Assembly (NCBI GenBank): GCA_031379665.1
Contig: JANNFI010000103.1
Location: 1-9,895, forward strand
Origin: SZUA-254 sp031379665
GTDB taxonomy: Bacteria; Bacteroidota; Ignavibacteria; UBA10030; SZUA-254
Direction: 5' to 3'
DNA length: 9,895 nt
A program made the position numbers and the translations under genes. The notes beneath the pieces are model-generated. The model saw only the letters and a program-made list of their open reading frames with translations, was not told the origin of the DNA and did no database searches. Below are positions 1-6,929 of this stretch, one piece after another (position 1 is the stretch's first letter; each line of letters opens with the position of its first letter).

Positions 1-33
1 GATGATGTAGTGCGATATGGTTTGTCCGATCAT
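1..33 (-). CDS. N-terminus of a fourth Ser/Thr protein kinase (partial)
   Basis: The first 11 codons read MIGQTISHYII and then run off the left edge of the window. The first nine residues match kinases B and C of this window exactly. The 23 bases from the ATG at 33 back to position 11 are identical to the first 23 coding bases of kinase C. An AAGGA ribosome binding site at 42-46 lies eight bases before the ATG, and the peptidase gene stops 55 bases upstream on the same strand. In this family MIGQ.ISHY directly precedes the glycine-rich ATP loop, so the call is a Hanks-type kinase, probably also membrane-anchored. The sensor half lies outside the window and its type is unknown. Residues 10-11 (II) differ from KI in the other three, so this is a diverged paralogue and not an exact copy. 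Confidence 0.8.
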   Translation of the reverse strand, partial: MIGQTISHYII

Positions 34-41
34 CGACGGTG

Positions 42-46
42 TCCTT
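42..46 (-). promoter_or_regulatory. ribosome binding site of the fourth kinase
   Basis: The minus strand reads AAGGA eight bases before the ATG at 33. It supports a real start at the window edge in the 55-base gap after the peptidase gene. No terminator-like hairpin with a T-run is visible in this gap, so read-through from the peptidase gene is plausible. Confidence 0.65.
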
Positions 47-88
47 CGGCTGCGTTCCGGGTGGAGGGTGACGGTTGTGTTCGGCCGC

Positions 89-1444
89 CTACTGGCGGTC
101 CGTCGGGGCCGGCGTTTCGAAGATGCCCGGCCGTGCGATCATCGCCTCGATCTCCTTCGGGTCCACCGGCGTCAGGCCCGTGAGCACTTCGGCGCCGTCC
201 TCCGTGATAACGATGGTGTCCTCGAGCCGGAAGTGGATTTTCTTCGTCGTGTCCTCGATGATCGGTTCGAGGTTGAAGACGACGCCGGGGACGAAGGGGC
301 CGCTCCGCCGGCTGACATCGTGGACGGCCATTCCGACGAAGTGCCCCGCGTAGTTGGGCCAAAGCGAGTCGTACCCGTGCTTCGCGTAGATCTCCTGACC
401 GATCGCGATGAGGTCGTCGTTGGTGACTCCGGGCTTGAGCGCAGCGATCGCCTTCTCACGGAACTCGAGGATGCAAGCGTACATCTTCGACTGGTCCTCA
501 CTGAACTTCCCGTTTACCGGCCAGGTGCGGGTGATGTCGGTGACGTAGTAGTTGAAGTCCGGGGCGTAGTCGAGGAGCACGACGTCGCCATCTGTCATCG
601 GGTGGTTGTTGGCGTTGTAGTGCCAGTCCATCGCTTGCTCGCCGGAGGCCGCGATTGCGTAAAAGGCCGGGTTCTGCTGGCCGTTGTGCTGGTAATAGAA
701 GTCGCACGCGGCGACCATTTGGTATTCGAAGAGGCCGGGCCGGGTGACCTTCATTGCTTCGTTGAAGCCGAGCGCGCCGAACCTCCCGCACTCCCTGATT
801 ACCGCGATCTCCTTTTCATCCTTGACCCAGCGCATCGCGTGGAGGATGGGCGAAACATCCTCCACCCTTACGTCTGGATATTTCGCCTTGATCAGGTTTT
901 CAAAATTGACTTCCCTTGGGATCCGGCCGTCCCAAGGATCGTTCTTCCTCTTCGAGCGAAGCATTTTGCTCCGGTCGGGACTCATTTGCGCCGTCTCCTC
1001 GGGACCGCGGTACAGGTAGACGGTCCGCTCCCCGGCGAGTGCCTGCTCCAGGGTCGCCGTCAGGGCCGATTTCGATAGAACAGAGTCGACCTTGTACTGT
1101 AGCGCCGCCTCATTCCCCGGCGTGATGCGCGCTTCGGTCTTAATGTCGCCTGAAGTGCGCTCCGGAACGACGAGCAGCGATGTATTGTCCCTTCCGTCGA
1201 GGATCAGGACCGCGTCGGGGGCTTCGACGCCTGTGAGGTAATAGAAATTATTGTCCTGCCGAAACTTGACGTAGGCCTCGGGGAGTTCCGCCCCGAGGAA
1301 GATCGCCACGGCGTCGCCGATCGAGTCCATCACCGCAGCCCGCCTCCGGGCGAAATCATCGGGGGTGAAGTATTTCCACATGTCCTGTGCGGTCGTCGTA
1401 CTGAACGCGGTGAAGAGAAGGCAGATCCGGAAGAACTGTTTCAT
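89..1444 (-). CDS. secreted Xaa-Pro aminopeptidase-like protein (M24B metallopeptidase)
   Basis: This 451-residue protein resembles aminopeptidase P, which removes an N-terminal residue that precedes proline using a two-metal centre. Residues 1-19 look like a Sec signal peptide (MKQFFRICLLFTAF then STTTA), with cleavage likely after Ala19. An AMP_N-like domain spans roughly 24-150, and the pita-bread catalytic domain roughly 205-425. All five expected metal ligands are present: Asp292, Asp303, His368, Glu393 and Glu408. Supporting residues His275, His375 and Arg406 also fit E. coli aminopeptidase P, and the 11-residue Asp-Asp and 7-residue His-His spacings match. Its length is close to the E. 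coli enzyme (441), but unlike that cytoplasmic enzyme it is predicted to be exported. It starts 39 bases after kinase C stops and is followed 55 bases later by kinase D, so co-transcription with the kinases is likely. An Xaa-Pro dipeptidase (prolidase) activity cannot be excluded from sequence alone. Confidence 0.93.
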   Translation of the reverse strand: MKQFFRICLLFTAFSTTTAQDMWKYFTPDDFARRRAAVMDSIGDAVAIFLGAELPEAYVKFRQDNNFYYLTGVEAPDAVLILDGRDNTSLLVVPERTSGDIKTEARITPGNEAALQYKVDSVLSKSALTATLEQALAGERTVYLYRGPEETAQMSPDRSKMLRSKRKNDPWDGRIPREVNFENLIKAKYPDVRVEDVSPILHAMRWVKDEKEIAVIRECGRFGALGFNEAMKVTRPGLFEYQMVAACDFYYQHNGQQNPAFYAIAASGEQAMDWHYNANNHPMTDGDVVLLDYAPDFNYYVTDITRTWPVNGKFSEDQSKMYACILEFREKAIAALKPGVTNDDLIAIGQEIYAKHGYDSLWPNYAGHFVGMAVHDVSRRSGPFVPGVVFNLEPIIEDTTKKIHFRLEDTIVITEDGAEVLTGLTPVDPKEIEAMIARPGIFETPAPTDRQ

Positions 1445-1450
1445 TGCGAA

Positions 1451-1456
1451 CTCCTT
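1451..1456 (-). promoter_or_regulatory. strong Shine-Dalgarno site of the peptidase gene
   Basis: The minus strand reads AAGGAG six bases before the ATG at 1444. It fixes the peptidase start, and it shows that this host uses standard Shine-Dalgarno initiation. The 39-base gap to the kinase C stop holds no recognisable terminator. Confidence 0.8.
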
Positions 1457-1483
1457 GGACGAATAATTGCTGTTCGGGAGATA

Positions 1484-4240
1484 TTATCTGAAGAGGTTCT
1501 CGATCATCACCAGTTTCGCACTCAGCCGCTGATCGGCATAGACAATCTCCGTGCCCTCCGCATTCATGCGTGCGCCAACACCCGCCCTGAATCCCGCGAA
1601 CTGGACCTTCACCCGCTCTTCCTTGCCCGTCAGGAAATGATATTTCCAGACCTCCGTGCCTTTCTTCCAGTACCCGAAGTAGTCGGCATTCTGGTCCGAG
1701 AAGGTCCAGCCCCAGGGGTTCACACCCTCAGGCAATATTTTCGGTTTTCCCTGATACGCCGGGAGTATGATTTTTCCGGTGCCCCTCAGGAGTTCCTCGA
1801 AGGATGCCCCTGTGACTTGTCGAAGCTCTGTCTTTTGGTTGGTCGTATCCCTGAAATCGATGTATGCGATATACTTCCCGCCCAGGAGCGGCATACCGGC
1901 GGTAGAATCAATGAAACATTGTTTTCTGATCGTATCGTTCACCGCGAGCAGGAAAATTTTCAGAAACGGTTCATTGACCGCCGACAGGATGACACGGGGA
2001 GTGAGCCAGCCCCACAGGTTTCCCTTTCCCAGGTTTTTCGGCGTGCCGGGATTCACCGCATCGACCAGATGGATTTCCTGAGTCCGGCCGGAATCGGTCC
2101 GGTTGATCGACTGGTACGCGATCCATCTACCGTCGGGCGACCACCTCGGGCCCGTCGCGAACTCACGATCATTCGTGATGCGGCGGCGATCGCCGCCGCT
2201 GCGGTCCATGACGTAGATCCCGCTTCCGGGCTTGAGCGGGTCGGGGTCGGTCATCTGGAACGCGATTTTCTGAGCGTCGGGCGAAAAATCGGGGGATAAG
2301 ATCTGCCTCTCGTCAAACGTGAGCTGGCGCGACGATCCGTCTTCGAACGACCCGAGCCAGACGTTTCCGATTCGTTGCTGCTGGAGGTACACCAGACTGC
2401 GCCCGTCGGCGGACACCTTCATCCCGATGTCGGGACCGCTTCCTTTCGTGATCTGCGCGGGCGTACCACCGCCGGCCGGGACGGTCCAGAGATTCGTGTT
2501 ACCCGACTTATTCGACGAGTAGATGACTTCGTCGTTCGCGGTCCAGGAGATGTCGTCCATATTCTCCTCCCCGCCGGTGAGGAGTCGTTCCTCTCCGCTC
2601 GCGAGGTCGTGGATGATGATCGACTGGAAGAGTCGGTCGTTCGTCCTGAGCCAGCCAATGGATGCGCCGTCCGCCGACCAGCAAAAGGAAAACCGGCTGT
2701 TCGCGGTAACTCCTATCGTGTCGGTGAATTCCAGGCGGTCATCCGATCCGTCGGCCCCGACCGACCAGAACTCGAATTTTTTGCTCTTGCTCGGCGCATC
2801 CCCGCCCGGCTCTTTCATGTAACCGACGCGCTGGCCGTCCGGCCGCCAGCGGGCGATGATTCCTCCGTCGGCGATTCGCTTACTGCCTCCGCCGAGCGAC
2901 GAGACGACAAAGAGCTCCTGACGCCGGGTCTCCGGGTTCGGCCGGCTGTAGACGATTCTCGACCCGTCAGGAGAGATATCCGCTACCTGTTGTTCGAAGG
3001 TTGCCGAATCGAATGTGATCCGCCGCGCTTCGCCCTCACCGGAATGCATATAGTATATGTCCCACTTCCCGCCGGCGTCAGCGGCGGGGAACGCGACCCA
3101 CTTGCCGTCGGGCGAGAGGCCGGGATAGGATATCTGTGTAAAGGGGACCTGCAGTACCCGCGTGGTCATCTCCGGGTTGAGATCTCGTGCGCTCTTCCCG
3201 GTGAAGAGGAAGAGACCGGCCACGACCGCCGCGACTGCGATCGCCCCAACGCCAATCCAGACCGGTTTCTTCGACGTCTTCACCGGGTGCGCGCCGCTCC
3301 CGACGCCAACAATCGTTTCTGAAACCGGTCCGGTCGGGGTCCGCGGTTCCACGTCCTGCGATCCACCCACGGACACGCCCGACACCGTCCCGGATGGACG
3401 CCGGTGCACCTTCGTCGAGTCTTTCCGAAGCCGACGCAGGTCGATGACCATATCCTGCGCGTGCTGGTACCGGTCGTCGGGGTTTTTCTCGAGGACCCGG
3501 TTCACGATGTGAATCAGCTCCGCCGACGCGCCGGGGATGAGCCTGTCGATCTGTTCCGGCTCCTCGTTCATGATCGAGTACATCATCGCCGCTTCGTGCT
3601 CGCCGCGGAAGGGCGTTCGGCCGGTGAGCATTTCGTAGAGCACCACGCCAAAGGAAAAAATGTCGGAACGCGCGTCATTCCCGCTCCCCTGCAATTGCTC
3701 CGGCGCCATGTAGGCCAAGGTCCCGATCGTGCTGGACGATTTCGTCAACCGCATCGCGCCCTTGATCTTCGCCAGCCCGAAATCCATCACCTTCACCTGG
3801 TTCCGGCTGTTGAGCATAATGTTCTCGGCCTTGATGTCGCGGTGCACGATGCCTTTTGAATGGGCCTCGTGGAGGGCGTCGCCGATCTGGATGGCGTATT
3901 CGATCGCTTCTTCGAGTTTCAGGCCGGTTCCGGCCCCCGCCGCGGCGATCTTCTTCCGGAGCGTCATCCCGTCGACGAACTCCATGTCGATGAAGTGCTT
4001 CCCCTGGTGCTCGCCCACCGAGTTGATGTGGCAGACGTTCGGGTGGTTGAGGGCGGAGGCGGCCTGCGCCTCTTGAAGGAACCGGAGCCGGTCGTCCTCG
4101 GTTGACGTCGCCTGCTCGGGTAGGAGTTTGAGCGCCACTGTGCGCTTCAGGCGGGTGTCTTCCGCCTTGTAGACGACGCCCATCCCTCCTTCGCCGAGCT
4201 TCTCGAGGATTTTATAATGCGATATGGTTTGTCCGATCAT
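1484..4240 (-). CDS. membrane Ser/Thr protein kinase with C-terminal TolB/PD40 beta-propeller (kinase C)
   Basis: The 918-residue protein has a cytoplasmic Hanks-type kinase domain at about 9-272. It keeps the glycine loop GEGGMG (16-21), Lys38, helix-C Glu57, the HRD loop (His133-Asp135, Lys137, Asn140), DFG (153-155) and APE (179-181). It should therefore be an active RD kinase, with candidate activation-loop phosphosites in KSSSTIGT (167-174). A linker of about 50 residues leads to one membrane helix at about 327-347 with basic residues before it (KTSKK), which places the kinase inside the cell. The rest is a propeller with PD40-type motifs near 373, 420, 463, 519, 564, 607, 650, 698 and 890, for example PRWSPDGRWIAY. 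The start at 4240 is chosen over an in-frame ATG at 4270 because it gives MIGQTISHYKIL, as in the paralogues, and avoids overlap with kinase B. Kinase B is its closest relative here. The propeller ligand is unknown. Confidence 0.93.
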   Translation of the reverse strand: MIGQTISHYKILEKLGEGGMGVVYKAEDTRLKRTVALKLLPEQATSTEDDRLRFLQEAQAASALNHPNVCHINSVGEHQGKHFIDMEFVDGMTLRKKIAAAGAGTGLKLEEAIEYAIQIGDALHEAHSKGIVHRDIKAENIMLNSRNQVKVMDFGLAKIKGAMRLTKSSSTIGTLAYMAPEQLQGSGNDARSDIFSFGVVLYEMLTGRTPFRGEHEAAMMYSIMNEEPEQIDRLIPGASAELIHIVNRVLEKNPDDRYQHAQDMVIDLRRLRKDSTKVHRRPSGTVSGVSVGGSQDVEPRTPTGPVSETIVGVGSGAHPVKTSKKPVWIGVGAIAVAAVVAGLFLFTGKSARDLNPEMTTRVLQVPFTQISYPGLSPDGKWVAFPAADAGGKWDIYYMHSGEGEARRITFDSATFEQQVADISPDGSRIVYSRPNPETRRQELFVVSSLGGGSKRIADGGIIARWRPDGQRVGYMKEPGGDAPSKSKKFEFWSVGADGSDDRLEFTDTIGVTANSRFSFCWSADGASIGWLRTNDRLFQSIIIHDLASGEERLLTGGEENMDDISWTANDEVIYSSNKSGNTNLWTVPAGGGTPAQITKGSGPDIGMKVSADGRSLVYLQQQRIGNVWLGSFEDGSSRQLTFDERQILSPDFSPDAQKIAFQMTDPDPLKPGSGIYVMDRSGGDRRRITNDREFATGPRWSPDGRWIAYQSINRTDSGRTQEIHLVDAVNPGTPKNLGKGNLWGWLTPRVILSAVNEPFLKIFLLAVNDTIRKQCFIDSTAGMPLLGGKYIAYIDFRDTTNQKTELRQVTGASFEELLRGTGKIILPAYQGKPKILPEGVNPWGWTFSDQNADYFGYWKKGTEVWKYHFLTGKEERVKVQFAGFRAGVGARMNAEGTEIVYADQRLSAKLVMIENLFR
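4164..4240 (-). repeat. conserved kinase start segment, copy in kinase C
   Basis: These 77 bases, codons 1 to about 26 of kinase C, differ from the matching segment of kinase B (6853-6929) at seven positions by hand count. A central run of 29 bases is identical. A looser copy begins kinase A near 9667, and the first 23 bases recur exactly at 11-33 in kinase D. It is a direct repeat produced by paralogous coding sequence and could serve as a recombination substrate. Confidence 0.7.
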
Positions 4241-4250
4241 AGGGGCCTGC

Positions 4251-6929
4251 CTACTGAATGAAATTTTCAATCAGGACGAGTTTCGTCGACCTGTTTTCGT
4301 CGAGCCACAGGATCCGTTTTCCGTCAGGGCTCACCCTTAAGTTTGCGCTCACCGTCAGATCCGGAAAGGAGCCCGGAACGATTTCGTCCTTCCCTGCCGG
4401 CAGGAGCATCCGGCGCAACGTGTTCTGCGGCGTGATGTAGTAGAGGTGGCCGGTCGAGGCCTCGTAGTACGAGCTCGTAAGCGATTTGATCAGCTCCCTT
4501 GGCTCCTCCTTCGGCCGGCCAGGCGCCGGCTCGATCCACAGGCCCGGCTTCCTGCTCAGGATCACGTCGCTGTAGAGGATGTATGTCCCGTTCAGTATCG
4601 GTTCCGCGTCCACGGAGTCTCTGAAAAAACGTTTGATCTGGGCGCCGTCGATCGTACAAACCCAGGTGCCTGTCAGCCGGCTCGTGAGGAACGACCGGTC
4701 GTCAATCCAGACCGTCGGAACCCCCGAACCGACGAGCCGTGGCGGCGACTGGTTTTCCGTGTCGATGATCCAGGCCGCAGTTGAATCGTGTGGCACGGAA
4801 TCGGCGTGAGCGCCGTAGGCGATCCATCTGCCGTCAGGCGACCAGCGGGGGGAATGAATGTTTGCCGTCTCGGAGAGGAGTTGATCCTTTGACCCGGTGG
4901 CGATGTCCATGATCAGGAGCTCGGTAAGCTCCCCTCCCGTGGACGGCGAAATCTTCAGGTACGCGATCCGCCGGTTGTCCGGGGCATATTCCGGGTCGGT
5001 GATGTTTGCGTCGCCGGACGTCAACTGCCGGGCGTCGTTCGAGCCGGGTGACGCCAGCCAGATCGTACCGGTCGTTTGCACCTGCGTGAAGAGCAGGCGT
5101 TTGAGGTCCCCAGAGGCCGAGGGCGATTCGTCCGGCCCGCTCCCCCTCGTGACCTGGAGGGGCGTCCCGCCGTCGGACCCGACCATCCACAGGTTGGAAT
5201 TGCCGCCCACGTCCGCGGAAAAAATGATTTCACCATCCTGCGTCCACGTGAAGCTCCCGATCTTCTTCCCGAGCGTTGTCAACTGGCGCTCCGTCCCGGA
5301 TCCAAGTTCCCGGACGAAGAGTTCGATCTTCTCCGGTCCCATCCGCTTCGGATAGAGGATCGCCGTACCGTCGGGAGACCAGGCGTAGGACCAGAAGAAA
5401 TCGTCCGTGGTGAATTCGAGGCGATCGTCGGAGCCGTTCGGGTTCACCGACCGGTACTCGAACTTACCCGACGAACTCCCCCATTGAGCGCTCTGGATGT
5501 AGGCGATCCGTTTACCGTCCGGCCTCCAACGTGGGGTGAAGCCGACGTTGACGATTCGCTTGCTGAAGCCGCCGAGCGATGACACGACCGCGATCTCCGG
5601 TTTGGTGAACCCCTTGTCCGCGCGGTCGTAGACGATCTGGCTGCCGTCCGGCGACAGGTCGGCGGCGCCCATATAGAGCGACGAATCGGTGGTCATCTGA
5701 CGGGGCTCGCCAGAACCGGTGTTCATCAGGTAGATGTCCCACGACGTGCCCCGGGAATTTCCCGGGAACGCCACCCATCCGCCGTCCCTCGAAAGGCTCG
5801 GCGTGCCGATTTCCTTGAATGGAATTTCAAGCGTCCTGAATGTCATATCGGGGTTGATCGCCGGTCCGGACGAGGGCGCGAACAGGAGGAACCAGGCTGC
5901 CGCGGCGCCAACGACAACAACGGCCGCGAGCACGCCGACGAGGAGGCCTTTGTCACGTTTTTTCGTCCCTGCGGAGGTAAAGGCACCGGACGAATCGGGC
6001 GCCTGTATCGAATCCCGGAGTGCCGTTGAGCCTTGTGCCCCGGCCACGCCCTGCCCGCCCGACCCAGCCTGCGCCGGCCCCTGAACAGGAATAGACGCGA
6101 GGGACGCCCTCGACACCTTCGTGGATTGCTTCTGGAGCCTGCGGAGTTCGATCACCATCTCGTTGATCGACTGGTGCCGGTCGTTCCGGTCTTTCTCGAG
6201 CGCCCGGTGAATGAGGTTCGCGAGCACCGGCGGCAACTCGGGGAGGTATTTCTGTATCGGATCGGGTTCGTCGTTCAGGATGGAGTACATCAGCGCCGCC
6301 TCGTGTTCATTGCGGAACGGCAGGCGCCCGGTGAGCATCTCGTAGAGCACGACACCGAAAGAGAAGATATCGCTCCGCGCGTCCACGTCGGAGCCCTGGA
6401 TCTGCTCCGGCGCCATATAGGCGAGCGTCCCGACCGTCGAGGTGGCCTTCGTGATCTTGAGGCTCCCCTTGAGCTTCGCGAGACCGAAGTCCATCACCTT
6501 CACCTGGTCGCGGCCGTTGACCATAATGTTGTCGGCCTTGATATCGCGGTGGACGATCCCCTTCTGGTGCGCCTCGTGCAGCGCGTCGCCGATCTGGATC
6601 CCGTAGCGGATTGCGTCGCCGAGCGTGCCGACGGGGAGTTTCTGACGCATCGTGCGGCCTTCGACGTACTCCATCTCGATGAAACGGTTGCCCCCCTCCT
6701 CGTGGATGCCGTAGATCGTGCAGACGTTCGGGTGGTTCAGCGCCGAGGCCGCCTTCGCCTCCTGCAGGAAACGGGCCGATTCCGCGTCGTCCGGGGTGAT
6801 GTGGTGCGGCATAAACTTGAGCGCCACCGTCCTGTCGAGCTTCGTGTCGAGGGCCTTGTACACCACCCCCATCCCCCCCTCGCCGAGTTTCTCGAGGATT
6901 TTATAATGCGATATGGTCTGTCCGATCAT
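4251..6929 (-). CDS. membrane Ser/Thr protein kinase with C-terminal TolB/PD40 beta-propeller (kinase B)
   Basis: The 892-residue protein has a kinase domain at about 9-265 with GEGGMG (16-21), Lys38, Glu57, HRD (127-129) plus Lys131 and Asn134, DFG (147-149) and APE (173-175), all intact. The activation loop carries KATSTVGT. A Gly/Ala/Ser-rich linker (about 280-325) precedes KKRDK and one membrane helix at about 329-350. Propeller motifs follow near 377, 423, 466, 515, 560, 603, 646, 694 and 864, for example PRWRPDGKRIAY and PRWSPDGRWIAY. The start is the ATG at 6929, whose last bases form the TGA stop of kinase A (ATGA overlap). It gives the family N-terminus MIGQTISHYKIL, behind a weak GGTGA site. 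A longer in-frame reading from 7286 would add 119 residues that only shadow the TPR region of kinase A. B and C share their first 26 residues, several inter-blade motifs and the C-terminal tail, so they look like a tandem duplication. The signal sensed is unknown. Confidence 0.93.
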   Translation of the reverse strand: MIGQTISHYKILEKLGEGGMGVVYKALDTKLDRTVALKFMPHHITPDDAESARFLQEAKAASALNHPNVCTIYGIHEEGGNRFIEMEYVEGRTMRQKLPVGTLGDAIRYGIQIGDALHEAHQKGIVHRDIKADNIMVNGRDQVKVMDFGLAKLKGSLKITKATSTVGTLAYMAPEQIQGSDVDARSDIFSFGVVLYEMLTGRLPFRNEHEAALMYSILNDEPDPIQKYLPELPPVLANLIHRALEKDRNDRHQSINEMVIELRRLQKQSTKVSRASLASIPVQGPAQAGSGGQGVAGAQGSTALRDSIQAPDSSGAFTSAGTKKRDKGLLVGVLAAVVVVGAAAAWFLLFAPSSGPAINPDMTFRTLEIPFKEIGTPSLSRDGGWVAFPGNSRGTSWDIYLMNTGSGEPRQMTTDSSLYMGAADLSPDGSQIVYDRADKGFTKPEIAVVSSLGGFSKRIVNVGFTPRWRPDGKRIAYIQSAQWGSSSGKFEYRSVNPNGSDDRLEFTTDDFFWSYAWSPDGTAILYPKRMGPEKIELFVRELGSGTERQLTTLGKKIGSFTWTQDGEIIFSADVGGNSNLWMVGSDGGTPLQVTRGSGPDESPSASGDLKRLLFTQVQTTGTIWLASPGSNDARQLTSGDANITDPEYAPDNRRIAYLKISPSTGGELTELLIMDIATGSKDQLLSETANIHSPRWSPDGRWIAYGAHADSVPHDSTAAWIIDTENQSPPRLVGSGVPTVWIDDRSFLTSRLTGTWVCTIDGAQIKRFFRDSVDAEPILNGTYILYSDVILSRKPGLWIEPAPGRPKEEPRELIKSLTSSYYEASTGHLYYITPQNTLRRMLLPAGKDEIVPGSFPDLTVSANLRVSPDGKRILWLDENRSTKLVLIENFIQ
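6853..6929 (-). repeat. conserved kinase start segment, copy in kinase B
   Basis: This is the partner of the segment at 4164-4240, 77 bases with seven differences by hand count. Its middle part, encoding roughly ISHYKILEK, is identical at the nucleotide level and A/T-richer than the surrounding gene. It keeps an ATA isoleucine codon that is unusual for a gene this GC-rich. Confidence 0.7.

Noticed and set aside
17..1078. Long plus-strand open frames, here and at 2375-3322, 6033-7079 and 7871-8803
   Set aside because: They lie opposite genes with clear motifs, and their translations are Arg/Val/Asp-rich without recognisable domains. In GC-rich coding DNA such antisense frames stay open by codon bias.
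2180..2199. Perfect 20-base palindrome centred on GATC
   Set aside because: It lies inside the kinase C propeller and encodes the SGGDRRRI stretch; repeated GGC and CGC codons around GAT make a palindrome by chance. No regulatory position is apparent.
4241..4270. 10-residue extension (MKISFSRQAP) of kinase C from the ATG at 4270
   Set aside because: It would overlap the end of kinase B in another frame and has no counterpart in the paralogues; MIGQ at 4240 is the family start.
5750..5766. Inverted repeat CCCGGGAA-T-TTCCCGGG
   Set aside because: It is internal to kinase B, encoding FPGNSRG in the first propeller blade, with no T-run and no gene boundary nearby. A coding coincidence is the simplest reading.
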